DNA of 25,492 nt, from the NCBI GenBank assembly GCA_023457935.1, contig JAEXBA010000070.1, positions 1-25,492 on the forward strand. The letters run 5' to 3'. Each line of letters begins with the position of its first letter. The stretch's first letter is position 1. The stretch comes from Bacteroidota bacterium (GTDB lineage: Bacteria; Bacteroidota; Bacteroidia; Flavobacteriales; Weeksellaceae). A model generated the notes under the pieces. The model saw nothing but the letters and a program-made list of their open reading frames with translations, was not told the origin of the DNA and made no database searches. Positions 13,731 through 21,841 of the stretch are shown piece after piece. The translations under genes were made by a program, and so were the position numbers.

Positions 13731-16556
13731 ATGAAAGTAAAACAGCTAGCGGCTCCGTGTCTAATTGCTGCGCTCTATTTTGGTCTCAGTACCAGTGTAC
13801 AGGCGCAGACAGACTCGACCGTAAGGGAACAAAAGATTGAGGAAGTCGTAATGATTGGATACGGCACTGCCAAAAAAAGAGATCTTACAGGTTCCATCGC
13901 AAAAGTGGATGGTTCCGCAGTTGCAGACAAGCCGGCTTCCAATCCGGTAAACTCGCTTCAGGGTAAGGTGGCCGGTGTTTCCATTGTGAACTCGGGTCAG
14001 CCCGGCTCTCAGGCCGATGTCAGGATCAGAGGTACGGCTACTATTAACGGTGTGAATCCGGTATTTGTGGTGGACGGGGTTTTTGCCAACAACATTGATT
14101 TCCTGAATCCGGCCGATATCGAATCCATGGAAGTGCTGAAAGATCCGTCTTCACTGGCGATTTTCGGTAGCCGTGGTGCGAATGGTGCCATTATCATTAC
14201 AACGAAAAGGGGAAAATCAGGAAGAACAACCATCAATCTGAATTCTTCGGTAGGTGTTAAAACTTTTGATAACCGTCCGGATCTGGTGAATGCTGAGGGA
14301 TTCAGAACTTTATATAATGAAGATCTGGCATATCAGGGACAGCCTGCTTATCCTCATTTCAATATTTTCAATGCGGATACCGACTGGATTAATGAAATTG
14401 CCAACCGCGCTGCAATGATTAACCAGAACAGCGTAACCTTCAGTAACGGAAGCGAGAAAAACCGGCTGAGTTTCTCTTTCGGTTATCAAACAGAAGAAGG
14501 ATCTATTAAACATGAACACTATAACCGTCTTACATTCAAATTCAATGATGATCTGAAAGTAAGCAATTCGTTCCGTGTAGGATTCGGTCTTACGGGAGCT
14601 TATGCCAATCTTCCGCAGGTGCGGTCTTTTGGCGGTGCGCTGAATGCTACGCCCGTAGTTTCACCGTATAACAATGTTGCTGGTGATTATTATGGACTGT
14701 TCAATTCGTTGCCGCAGCAGATCGGTGCCGCGCAGATCGGTAACCCTCTGGCAGTTGTTGAAGGAATGAGGAATACTTTAATCAGCAAAGATCTTCAGTT
14801 TAACCCAAATGCTTATTTCGAATTCGATTTCTGGAAGAACTTCACGTTCCGTTCCAATTATTTTGTAACGTTCCGAAACAGCAATACCCGCGGATACCAG
14901 CCGATTTTCAATGTTTATATTGCCGAAACCGGTACAACAACACCGTATTCCGGAAATCTGCTCAGCAGTGTTAACCAGTCTGAAAACAGGGATACTACTT
15001 TCCAGCAGAACCAGCTTTTAACTTATAAAAAACGTTTTGATCTGCACGATGTTACTTTGATGGCCGGTTTTGAAACCATCAATACAGAATTCAACACGAT
15101 GAGCGGAAGCGTTCGGAGTAATCTGGCAAATCCTTTGGGACAGATTCCGAACAATCCGCGGTTCTGGTATCTGACTTCGGATTTTGCAGATCCTCAGTCA
15201 AGAACAGTAAGAACATCCAACGACAGAGAAAGACAGGTAAGTTACTTCGGCCGTTTGCTGTACAGCTACGCCGGAAAATATATGCTTAACGGATCACTGA
15301 GAAGAGACGGTTCGAGTTATCTTGCTCCAGGCAACCGTTTTGATACGTTCTGGTCTGTTGGTGCGGCCTGGGAAGTAAGTAAGGAAGAGTTTCTTGCCGG
15401 AAATAACGTTATCAATTACCTGAAACTGAAAGGTTCCTACGGAGATCTTGGAAACCAGTATGTTGCAGGCCGCAGATATTACGGTTATCCAGTGCTTCAG
15501 GAAGGCGGTACAGGTGTTTTTAACGGAAATTTATATCCTGCTTTCGTGCCTGAATTCAGAATTAATCCTGATCTTGGCTGGGAACATTTAAAATCATATG
15601 AATTTGGTTTTGAATCCCGACTACTGAACAGAAAACTGACGCTGGACGGTGTTTATTACAACAAAAAATCAGTTGGACTGCTGAACCGTGACGAAATCGT
15701 AAGTGCTTTCTACCTGAATGCCGGCTCGATTGAAGCAAAAGGATTTGAATTTTCCGCAGCATGGAATGACCGTATAACTGATGATTTCAAGTATTTCATC
15801 AGCGGAAACCTTACCACTACCAAAACTAAGGTTCTTAAAACCCTCAGCGACGATTATCAGGGATTCTTTGGACCTTCTGTCTATATGGAGGGACAGCCCG
15901 TGGGATCATTCTACGGATATGTAGTTGACGGTATTTATCAGTCTTATGCAGATATTCTGGGTTCGCCAGCTTCTACAATCGGAGATTTGGCGCCAGGTGA
16001 TTTCAAATATAAAGACATCAACGGCGACGGCGCAATTACTCCGGCGGACAGAACCGTAATTGGTAATCCAACACCGGACTTTATGTATGGTTTCAGTGTA
16101 GGATTCGATTACAAGCGTTTTTATGCAAATGCCGACTTTAACGGAGTTTACGGTAATGAAGTGTTCAGAAACTGGGGTAACGGAAATTCATTCGCTCCGT
16201 TTAATTACAGAGAAGAACGTTTGGACCGCTGGACAGGGCCGGGAACTTCCAACTGGGAACCAAGAAGCTATTCTGCCTCAGCATACAACCGTGAGAATTC
16301 AACGTACATGATTGAAGATGGAAGTTATTTCAGAATCAGAAATATACAGGTGGGCTACAATTTCGACAGAGATGTAGTGAGCGGAATTATGCTTCAGGGA
16401 CTTAAATTATACGTCAACATTCAGAACCTTAAGACCTGGGATCATGTAAACGGTTTTACACCGGAATTTGGCGGTTCTGCTACAGAATTTGGTGTTAACA
16501 ACAGCGGATATCCTAATCCACGGGTTTTTAGCTTTGGTTTAGATGCAACTTTTTAA
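13731..16556 (+). CDS. SusC/RagA-type TonB-dependent outer-membrane transporter
   Basis: This 941-residue protein has a signal peptide ending in VQAQ (about residue 26) and then directly the SusC TonB-box region IEEVVMIGYGTAKKRDLTGS (36-55). The plug domain follows with VNSLQGKVAGVSIVNSGQPG, VRIRGTATINGVNPVFVVDG, and the family motif KDPSSLAIFGSRGANGAIIITTKRG (about 137-161), then a large beta-barrel ending in the terminal Phe. It imports oligosaccharides with SusD as its lid, energised by TonB. The N-terminal carboxypeptidase-like domain usual in SusC proteins (about 80-90 residues) is missing, which explains the shorter length. The gene opens the locus and is followed 10 bases later by susD. 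Confidence 0.95.
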   Translation: MKVKQLAAPCLIAALYFGLSTSVQAQTDSTVREQKIEEVVMIGYGTAKKRDLTGSIAKVDGSAVADKPASNPVNSLQGKVAGVSIVNSGQPGSQADVRIRGTATINGVNPVFVVDGVFANNIDFLNPADIESMEVLKDPSSLAIFGSRGANGAIIITTKRGKSGRTTINLNSSVGVKTFDNRPDLVNAEGFRTLYNEDLAYQGQPAYPHFNIFNADTDWINEIANRAAMINQNSVTFSNGSEKNRLSFSFGYQTEEGSIKHEHYNRLTFKFNDDLKVSNSFRVGFGLTGAYANLPQVRSFGGALNATPVVSPYNNVAGDYYGLFNSLPQQIGAAQIGNPLAVVEGMRNTLISKDLQFNPNAYFEFDFWKNFTFRSNYFVTFRNSNTRGYQPIFNVYIAETGTTTPYSGNLLSSVNQSENRDTTFQQNQLLTYKKRFDLHDVTLMAGFETINTEFNTMSGSVRSNLANPLGQIPNNPRFWYLTSDFADPQSRTVRTSNDRERQVSYFGRLLYSYAGKYMLNGSLRRDGSSYLAPGNRFDTFWSVGAAWEVSKEEFLAGNNVINYLKLKGSYGDLGNQYVAGRRYYGYPVLQEGGTGVFNGNLYPAFVPEFRINPDLGWEHLKSYEFGFESRLLNRKLTLDGVYYNKKSVGLLNRDEIVSAFYLNAGSIEAKGFEFSAAWNDRITDDFKYFISGNLTTTKTKVLKTLSDDYQGFFGPSVYMEGQPVGSFYGYVVDGIYQSYADILGSPASTIGDLAPGDFKYKDINGDGAITPADRTVIGNPTPDFMYGFSVGFDYKRFYANADFNGVYGNEVFRNWGNGNSFAPFNYREERLDRWTGPGTSNWEPRSYSASAYNRENSTYMIEDGSYFRIRNIQVGYNFDRDVVSGIMLQGLKLYVNIQNLKTWDHVNGFTPEFGGSATEFGVNNSGYPNPRVFSFGLDATF

Positions 16557-16566
16557 AATTAGAACA

Positions 16567-18039
16567 ATGAAAATAAATATTCTTAAGAAACTGATATTTT
16601 CCGGCGCAATTGCTGCTGCTTTTCTTACTGTGAACAGCTGTGGTGAAGAATGGCTGGATGTAAAACCTTCCGGTCATCCGGTGGGTACCGAAGTAACGAC
16701 GGGCGGTTTTGAGGCCAGCGTTTTCGGTCTGTATGCAAGTTTGAGAAGTCAGTCGGGAGTAAGCGATTTTTCTTACATCTGGACACACTGTATCCGTGCT
16801 GACGATAACGAAAAAGGAAGTTCCGCAACTGATGCCGCAGCTGATGGCAGTGTTTTCAACAACTTCGGTTATGTTGCGACAAACGGTCACATCAAGAACG
16901 ACTGGAACGGACATTACAAAATCATCTTTGATGCCAACGAAGTAATCAATACTGCACAGGCGTCCGGAGATACTTCTCAGGGAACATTAATCAATATTGC
17001 TGAAGCGAAAGCGCTTCGTGCCTATTGCTACTTTCAGTTGAGAAGAGATTTTGGTGAAGTACCGGTCAACCTCAAGACCATTGCTGTTCCTGCCGATGAA
17101 ATTATGGCTAAGAATACTGTTGCAGAAGTTAATACACAGATTATCAAGGACCTTACTGAAGCTGAAGCAGATTTACCTGCACAGTGGGCCAGCGCTTATC
17201 TGGGCAGAGCAACCAAAGGAATGGCCAATGCCATACTTGCCAAACTGTATATGTATGAATCGAACTGGACAAAAGCTCTTGAACATTCGCAGAAAGTAAT
17301 CAATTCCGGCGTATATCAGCTGAATCCGTCTTATGATGCAGAATTTACAAAAGCCGGAAACAATTCTCTGGAATCTATTTTTGAAGTTCAGAAATCTTTT
17401 GATTTTGCCACCAAATATTCCAACAATTTCTACGAATCACAGGGTGTAAGAGGAACAGGAAGCTGGGATCTTGGCTGGGGTTTCAACGTGCCGTCAACCG
17501 GTTTGGTTGCAGCCTATGAAACTGGTGATGTAAGGAAAAAAACAACAATTCTGGTGTCGGGTCAGCCTGATATTTACAACCTTCTTACTTTACCGGCTTC
17601 TCCGCCTTTGGACCAGCAGTACTGGAACGGTAAAGCATACACTTATCCGCAGGAACGGCTGGATTATGCAGAAAACAAGAATCATTGGGAAGATATCAAA
17701 ATCATCCGATACGCAGATATGATTCTTACTGCAGCTGAAGCGGCTAACGAACTTGGTCAGGTAGGTGTGGCTGCTTCATATCTGAACCAAATCCGTACAA
17801 GAGCCGGACTGCCGGCAACAACAGCTGCGGATCAGGTTTCCCTGCGTAATGCGATTAAGCATGAAAGAAGAGTAGAGTTCGCAATGGAGTTCGAAAGATT
17901 CTATGACCTTGTAAGATGGAATGACGCTATTACGGTGTTGGCAAGCTATGGTTATCAGGACAGAAACCGCTATTTCCCAATTCCGCAGGAATCGATAGAC
18001 AAATCTCAGGGCGTCTTAATACAAAATCCTAATTATTAA
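16567..18039 (+). CDS. SusD/RagB-type glycan-binding lipoprotein
   Basis: This 490-residue protein starts at the Met at 16567, which gives a lipoprotein signal with lipobox VNSC (Cys25) followed by acidic GEEWLD, as in surface-exported Bacteroidetes lipoproteins. SusD hallmarks are all present: WLDVKPSG at the mature N-terminus, the TPR-like helices with AEAKALRAYCYFQLRRDFGEVPV, AILAKLYMYESNWTKALEHSQKVINSG, and the C-terminal IRYADMILTAAEAANELG, LNQIRTRAGLPA, ERRVEFAMEFERFYDLVRW and YFPIPQESIDKS. It should cap the SusC barrel and bind the incoming glucan. It lies 10 bases after susC and 4 bases before the LamG gene, a clear co-translated block. Confidence 0.95.
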   Translation: MKINILKKLIFSGAIAAAFLTVNSCGEEWLDVKPSGHPVGTEVTTGGFEASVFGLYASLRSQSGVSDFSYIWTHCIRADDNEKGSSATDAAADGSVFNNFGYVATNGHIKNDWNGHYKIIFDANEVINTAQASGDTSQGTLINIAEAKALRAYCYFQLRRDFGEVPVNLKTIAVPADEIMAKNTVAEVNTQIIKDLTEAEADLPAQWASAYLGRATKGMANAILAKLYMYESNWTKALEHSQKVINSGVYQLNPSYDAEFTKAGNNSLESIFEVQKSFDFATKYSNNFYESQGVRGTGSWDLGWGFNVPSTGLVAAYETGDVRKKTTILVSGQPDIYNLLTLPASPPLDQQYWNGKAYTYPQERLDYAENKNHWEDIKIIRYADMILTAAEAANELGQVGVAASYLNQIRTRAGLPATTAADQVSLRNAIKHERRVEFAMEFERFYDLVRWNDAITVLASYGYQDRNRYFPIPQESIDKSQGVLIQNPNY

Positions 18040-18043
18040 TACA

Positions 18044-18883
18044 ATGAAGAATAATATTTTAAATATAGCCGGACTGTTCGGGTTGCTGATGCTGATTTTT
18101 TCTTGTCAGAATCTTGACAGGCCGGAACTGGGCGACTATTCCCAGGACAGTAATCCTGTTGGCGGCCCTCTGAAGTTTTATACCGCTTTTGACGGTACCA
18201 CTTCGAATCCACTGATGAACGCAGTGGACAGTGTGAGAGCTAAATTTCCTTCCAGTAATCCTCTTGCCTCCATTGATGGTATAAAAGGAAAAGCAGTTCA
18301 GGGGGCGAAGTATAAATACGTCAAGTATTCCAGCGCCAATGATTTTGCTCAGACGGCAAAAAGCTTTACTGTTTCCCTTTGGGCCAAAAAAACTGAAATG
18401 CAGACAGATCATCTTTTCAGTATGCCTGCCTCAAACGGGCACTGGACATCGGCAGCCATGTTTCTCTTAACAGAAGGTTCGGTTGCATCTCCTGTTCTCA
18501 AGTTTTTTGTTACAGACCAAACCGGTGAAAAATGGTTTGAATGGCTCGGCGGAAACGCCCCTGCAGGTATCTACGACGGGAACTGGCATCATTTAGCGTT
18601 CGTATATGATGCTTCTACATCAAAAATGACGCTGTACGTTGATGGAGTTGCCAATGCCAACCAGCCTGAATGGACCGGCCACGGAAATCTGCAGCTTGAT
18701 CCGACAAAAATTACCGGTCTGAAAATCGGTGCAGGACCGCAGGAATTTACTGCTGATGAAATCGCAAACAATGCAGGAGACTGGCTGAAAAACTCATGGA
18801 CTGGAGGAATTGATCAGTTCAGGATGTATGCAACGGCGCTTTCCGCTTCAGAGGTCAATGCGCTTTATACGCAAAAGAAATAG
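18044..18883 (+). CDS. LamG/concanavalin A-like lectin lipoprotein, probable surface glycan-binding protein
   Basis: This 279-residue lipoprotein has lipobox IFSC (Cys21), a short linker with GGPLKFYTAFDG, and a single LamG-like jelly-roll domain (about 60-278). Typical strands are FAQTAKSFTVSLWAKKTEM, DGNWHHLAFVYDASTSKMTLYVDG and the closing WTGGIDQFRMYATALSASEVNALY. It sits 4 bases after susD, where other loci encode surface glycan-binding proteins (SusE/SusF or SGBP), so glucan capture at the cell surface is the best guess. No glycoside hydrolase catalytic residues are recognisable. A strong terminator follows directly, so it closes the highly expressed front part of the locus. Confidence 0.85.
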   Translation: MKNNILNIAGLFGLLMLIFSCQNLDRPELGDYSQDSNPVGGPLKFYTAFDGTTSNPLMNAVDSVRAKFPSSNPLASIDGIKGKAVQGAKYKYVKYSSANDFAQTAKSFTVSLWAKKTEMQTDHLFSMPASNGHWTSAAMFLLTEGSVASPVLKFFVTDQTGEKWFEWLGGNAPAGIYDGNWHHLAFVYDASTSKMTLYVDGVANANQPEWTGHGNLQLDPTKITGLKIGAGPQEFTADEIANNAGDWLKNSWTGGIDQFRMYATALSASEVNALYTQKK

Positions 18884-18901
18884 TAGAACTTTAAATGAAA
18901 G

Positions 18902-18935
18902 GTATGGGAAGATTTTATCTTCTCATACTTTTTTT
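18902..18935 (+). terminator. Strong hairpin terminator or attenuator inside the locus
   Basis: A 12-base-pair stem GTATGGGAAGAT / ATCTTCTCATAC (one G-U pair) with a TTT loop is followed by seven T. It lies 18 bases after the LamG stop and ends 8 bases before the next ATG, so there is no space for a normal promoter between them. Confidence 0.88.
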
Positions 18936-18943
18936 AACTTGAT

Positions 18944-20344
18944 ATGAAAAAGCTGAATCATTTATTGAAATCCTTACTCATCCTTGCAGCAGTTTCCTGT
19001 GGAGGCGATGATTCCGCACCTGTTAATCCGGCGCCAAATCCGCCTTCAAATCCCAATCCTCCTGCAACGGGTTTTACCGATTCTCAAATTATAGAAATGA
19101 CGCAGCAGGATGTACTGAAATATTTCTGGGAATATGCGGAACCCAATTCCAAACTGGCTCGTGAACGCTATGATACCGAAAATCCGGGAATGGATGCCAA
19201 CGTTGTTTCTACCAGTGGTTCCGGTTTTGGGCTGATGACAATTCTGGTTGGGATTAAGAATGGTTATGTTACAAAGGCCGATGCAGTGGCCAGACTGACG
19301 ACCGCTCTTAATTTTCTTCAGAATGCAGAACGTTTTCACGGAGCTTGGCCTCACTGGATGAATGGAACTAACTGTGACGTTATTCCGTTCAGTTCAATGG
19401 ATAACGGTGGTGATTTGGTGGAAACCGCTTTCTTGGTCCAGGGTTTAATCTGCGTGCGCGAATATTTCAAAAATTCAACTGACGCCGCAGAGCTTGCGCT
19501 CGCACAGAAGGCAGATCAGCTTTGGAAAGAAGTGGAATGGAACTGGTACACGCAGGGACAGAATGTTTTGTATTGGCACTGGTCTCCAAATTATGATTTT
19601 CAGATGAATCACAAAATTCAGGGATACGACGAAACACTGATTACTTATATTCTGGCCGCCGCTTCACCCACACACACAATCGATAAGCCTGTTTATACTC
19701 AGGGCTGGGCAAGAAACGGTGCAATTTCAAGCAGTGCAGTTCAGTATGGTTTTCCGGTTGTGGTGAATCATAATGGCGCTGCCGGAAATGTAGGCCCCAT
19801 GTTTTTTTCGCAGTATTCATTCATAGGTCTTGATCCGCGCGGACTCACCGATGATTACGTGAATTATGGAAATGCGGTCACCAATCATGCTAAAATACAG
19901 CATCAGTACGCTGTAGCAAATCCGAAAGCGTGGCAGGGTTATGGCACTAAAAACTGGGGATTAACCGCGAGTTATTCGCGTAATTTAGACGGTACAACAG
20001 GTTATCATGCACATAAACCAAGTCCTGCGGATGATTTGGGAGTGATTTCTCCCACCGCAGCATTGGCAAGTATGCCTTACACTCCTGAACAAAGCATGAA
20101 TGTGATGAGGTTTCTGTATAATGAAAAAAAATCACAGTTTGTTGGCGTTGCAGGACCGTACGATGCCTATTCTGTACACTATAACTGGGTAACACCACGG
20201 TATTTGGCAATTGATCAGGGGCCGATTGCGCCGATGATCGAGAATCATAAATCAGCTTTTCTATGGAACCTTTTTATGAATGCTCCGGATATCCGTTTGG
20301 GACTTGTTAAACTTGGTTTTCATTCCACCCAGCATGGATTTTAG
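18944..20344 (+). CDS. GH144-type endo-beta-1,2-glucanase lipoprotein, copy A
   Basis: This 466-residue protein has a lipoprotein signal (lipobox AVSC, Cys19) followed by GGDDS and a proline-rich linker to about residue 45, a design that suits exposure on the cell surface. The rest is the glucoamylase-like domain now classified as GH144 (endo-beta-1,2-glucanase, an (alpha/alpha)6 barrel): VLKYFWEYAEPNS, GSGFGLMTILVG, HGAWPHWMNG, DNGGDLVETAFL, EWNWYTQGQN, YWHWSPNYDFQMNH, GYDETLITYILAA, GLDPRGL, NWGLTASYSRN, PTAALASMPYTPE and YLAIDQGPIAPMIENH. It would cut long beta-1,2-glucan into short sophoro-oligosaccharides for SusCD. Older annotation names the family 'glucoamylase', which is misleading. 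It is followed 9 bases later by its paralogue. Confidence 0.87.
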   Translation: MKKLNHLLKSLLILAAVSCGGDDSAPVNPAPNPPSNPNPPATGFTDSQIIEMTQQDVLKYFWEYAEPNSKLARERYDTENPGMDANVVSTSGSGFGLMTILVGIKNGYVTKADAVARLTTALNFLQNAERFHGAWPHWMNGTNCDVIPFSSMDNGGDLVETAFLVQGLICVREYFKNSTDAAELALAQKADQLWKEVEWNWYTQGQNVLYWHWSPNYDFQMNHKIQGYDETLITYILAAASPTHTIDKPVYTQGWARNGAISSSAVQYGFPVVVNHNGAAGNVGPMFFSQYSFIGLDPRGLTDDYVNYGNAVTNHAKIQHQYAVANPKAWQGYGTKNWGLTASYSRNLDGTTGYHAHKPSPADDLGVISPTAALASMPYTPEQSMNVMRFLYNEKKSQFVGVAGPYDAYSVHYNWVTPRYLAIDQGPIAPMIENHKSAFLWNLFMNAPDIRLGLVKLGFHSTQHGF

Positions 20345-20353
20345 ATATATTGG

Positions 20354-21724
20354 ATGAGAAACGTAATTACTTCAACGATATTGGCACTATTTTTTTTGGC
20401 TTCCTGCAGTACAACCAAGAAATTATCATTTGGTGTACAGCAATCAGAACTTAGCCCGGCTGATGAAACTCTCCTGGACCGTATTCAGAAAGATGCCCTT
20501 AAATATTTCTGGGACTTTGCAGAGCCGAATTCATTAATGGGACGCGAACGTTATCATGAAGATTTTTACCCTAAAAATGACGCTCATGTAGTCACAACAG
20601 GCGGTTCCGGTTTTGGGCTGATGACAGTTCTCGTAGGTGTGGAACGCGGTTTCATTCCAAGAAAAGAAGCGGTTGAAAGATTAACCCATATTGCAGATTT
20701 TTTGGCAAAAGCCGACCGGCATCATGGCGCATGGAGTCACTGGATCAATGGTGAAACGGGCAGAACAGTTTCATTTGGAGAAAGAGATAATGGCGGCGAT
20801 ATTGTGGAAACTGCTTTTTTAACAGAAGGCCTTCTTACAGTCCGCGAATATTTTAAAAACGGAAACACAGAAGAAAAAGCACTCGCTCAGAAAATGGACA
20901 AGCTCTGGAAGGGAATTGAATGGAACTGGTACACCCAGGGCGGACAGAAAGTACTGTACTGGCACTGGTCACCAACAATCGGTTGGCAGATGAATCATCC
21001 GGTGCGCGGTTATGATGAAACATTAATCACTTACATATTGGCTGCATCGTCACCCACCTATCCAATTGATGCAGAAACCTATTACGAAGGTTTTGCAAGA
21101 GGTGGAAAGTATCTCACTGATAATACCAAATATGGCTTGCCGCTTTTTGTAAAGCACAACGGCGCAGAAGAATATGGTGGTCCGATGTTCTGGGCGCATT
21201 ATTCATATCTCGGACTTGATCCGCGTGGCTTGTCCGACAGAAATGTGAAGAATTATTATGACCTGAACCGCAATCACGCACTCATTCAGTATAATTATGC
21301 ATTGGAAAATCCAATGAAATGGAAAGGTTATGGCGCAGATTACTGGGGTTTCACGGCAAGTTACACAAGAAATAATGACGGCAGTGTCGGTTACAGTGCC
21401 CACAATCCGAAAGAAGACCGCGGCGTGGTGACTCCCACTGCGGCTTTAAGTAATTTTCCCTACACACCCGAAGAGTCAATGAAATTTCTTAAATTCATCT
21501 ACTCAAAACCGGAATTCATTGGAAGTGCGGGTCCTTATGATGCCACTTCAGTGCATTACGGGAACTGGACGACGCCGAGATATCTCGCGATCGATCAGGG
21601 AACCATCGCGCCGATGATTGAGAATTACAGAACCGGAATGCTGTGGAAACTGTTTATGAACGCTCCGGAAATCAAGGCCGGACTTCAGAAGTTGGGTTTT
21701 CACACAAAACAGTATGGTTATTAG
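20354..21724 (+). CDS. GH144-type endo-beta-1,2-glucanase lipoprotein, copy B
   Basis: This 456-residue paralogue of the preceding gene is collinear over the whole catalytic domain (ALKYFWDFAEPNS, GSGFGLMTVLVG, HGAWSHWING, DNGGDIVETAFL, EWNWYTQGGQ, YWHWSPTIGWQMNH, GYDETLITYILAA, GLDPRGLSD, PTAALSNFPYTPEE, YLAIDQGTIAPMIEN). Its lipobox is ASC (Cys18), but the following residues are STTKKLS, without the acidic run and proline linker of copy A, so it may stay on the periplasmic side (inference). Differences near the active-site cleft, such as CDVIPFSSM in A versus GRTVSFGER in B, suggest different product lengths. A REP-like palindromic element separates it from the esterase gene. Confidence 0.87.
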   Translation: MRNVITSTILALFFLASCSTTKKLSFGVQQSELSPADETLLDRIQKDALKYFWDFAEPNSLMGRERYHEDFYPKNDAHVVTTGGSGFGLMTVLVGVERGFIPRKEAVERLTHIADFLAKADRHHGAWSHWINGETGRTVSFGERDNGGDIVETAFLTEGLLTVREYFKNGNTEEKALAQKMDKLWKGIEWNWYTQGGQKVLYWHWSPTIGWQMNHPVRGYDETLITYILAASSPTYPIDAETYYEGFARGGKYLTDNTKYGLPLFVKHNGAEEYGGPMFWAHYSYLGLDPRGLSDRNVKNYYDLNRNHALIQYNYALENPMKWKGYGADYWGFTASYTRNNDGSVGYSAHNPKEDRGVVTPTAALSNFPYTPEESMKFLKFIYSKPEFIGSAGPYDATSVHYGNWTTPRYLAIDQGTIAPMIENYRTGMLWKLFMNAPEIKAGLQKLGFHTKQYGY

Positions 21725-21725
21725 G

Positions 21726-21819
21726 AGCTTTTTCCCGCTCTTCGCTCCATACTCCTCAATTGCCGCTCCGCTTCGCTCTGCGGCACTTTCCGGGGTAACC
21801 GCTGCGATCGGGGCTAGGG
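21726..21819. repeat. GC-rich REP-like palindromic element inside the locus
   Basis: Between copy B and the esterase lies a non-coding block whose two outer arms contain CCCGCT (near 21733) and CCGCTGCGATC (21799-21809), flanking a hairpin TGCCGC / GCGGCA with a 13-base loop. It ends in GGGGCTAGGG. The arm CCGCTGCGATC recurs as CCGCTGCAATC twice in the element at 25051-25126. Elements of this design are, as far as I recall, common between flavobacterial genes. Confidence 0.65.
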
Positions 21820-21841
21820 TTTCGGTTATCAATAAAAAAGT

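Noticed and set aside
16528..16914. 128-residue minus-strand frame across the susC-susD junction
   Set aside because: It is antisense to the end of susC and the start of susD, both of which have strong family matches.
18944..21724. Glucoamylases acting on starch
   Set aside because: The 'glucoamylase-like' label is historical. The sequence pattern is that of GH144, and no alpha-glucan enzyme (GH13, GH97, GH31) is in the locus.
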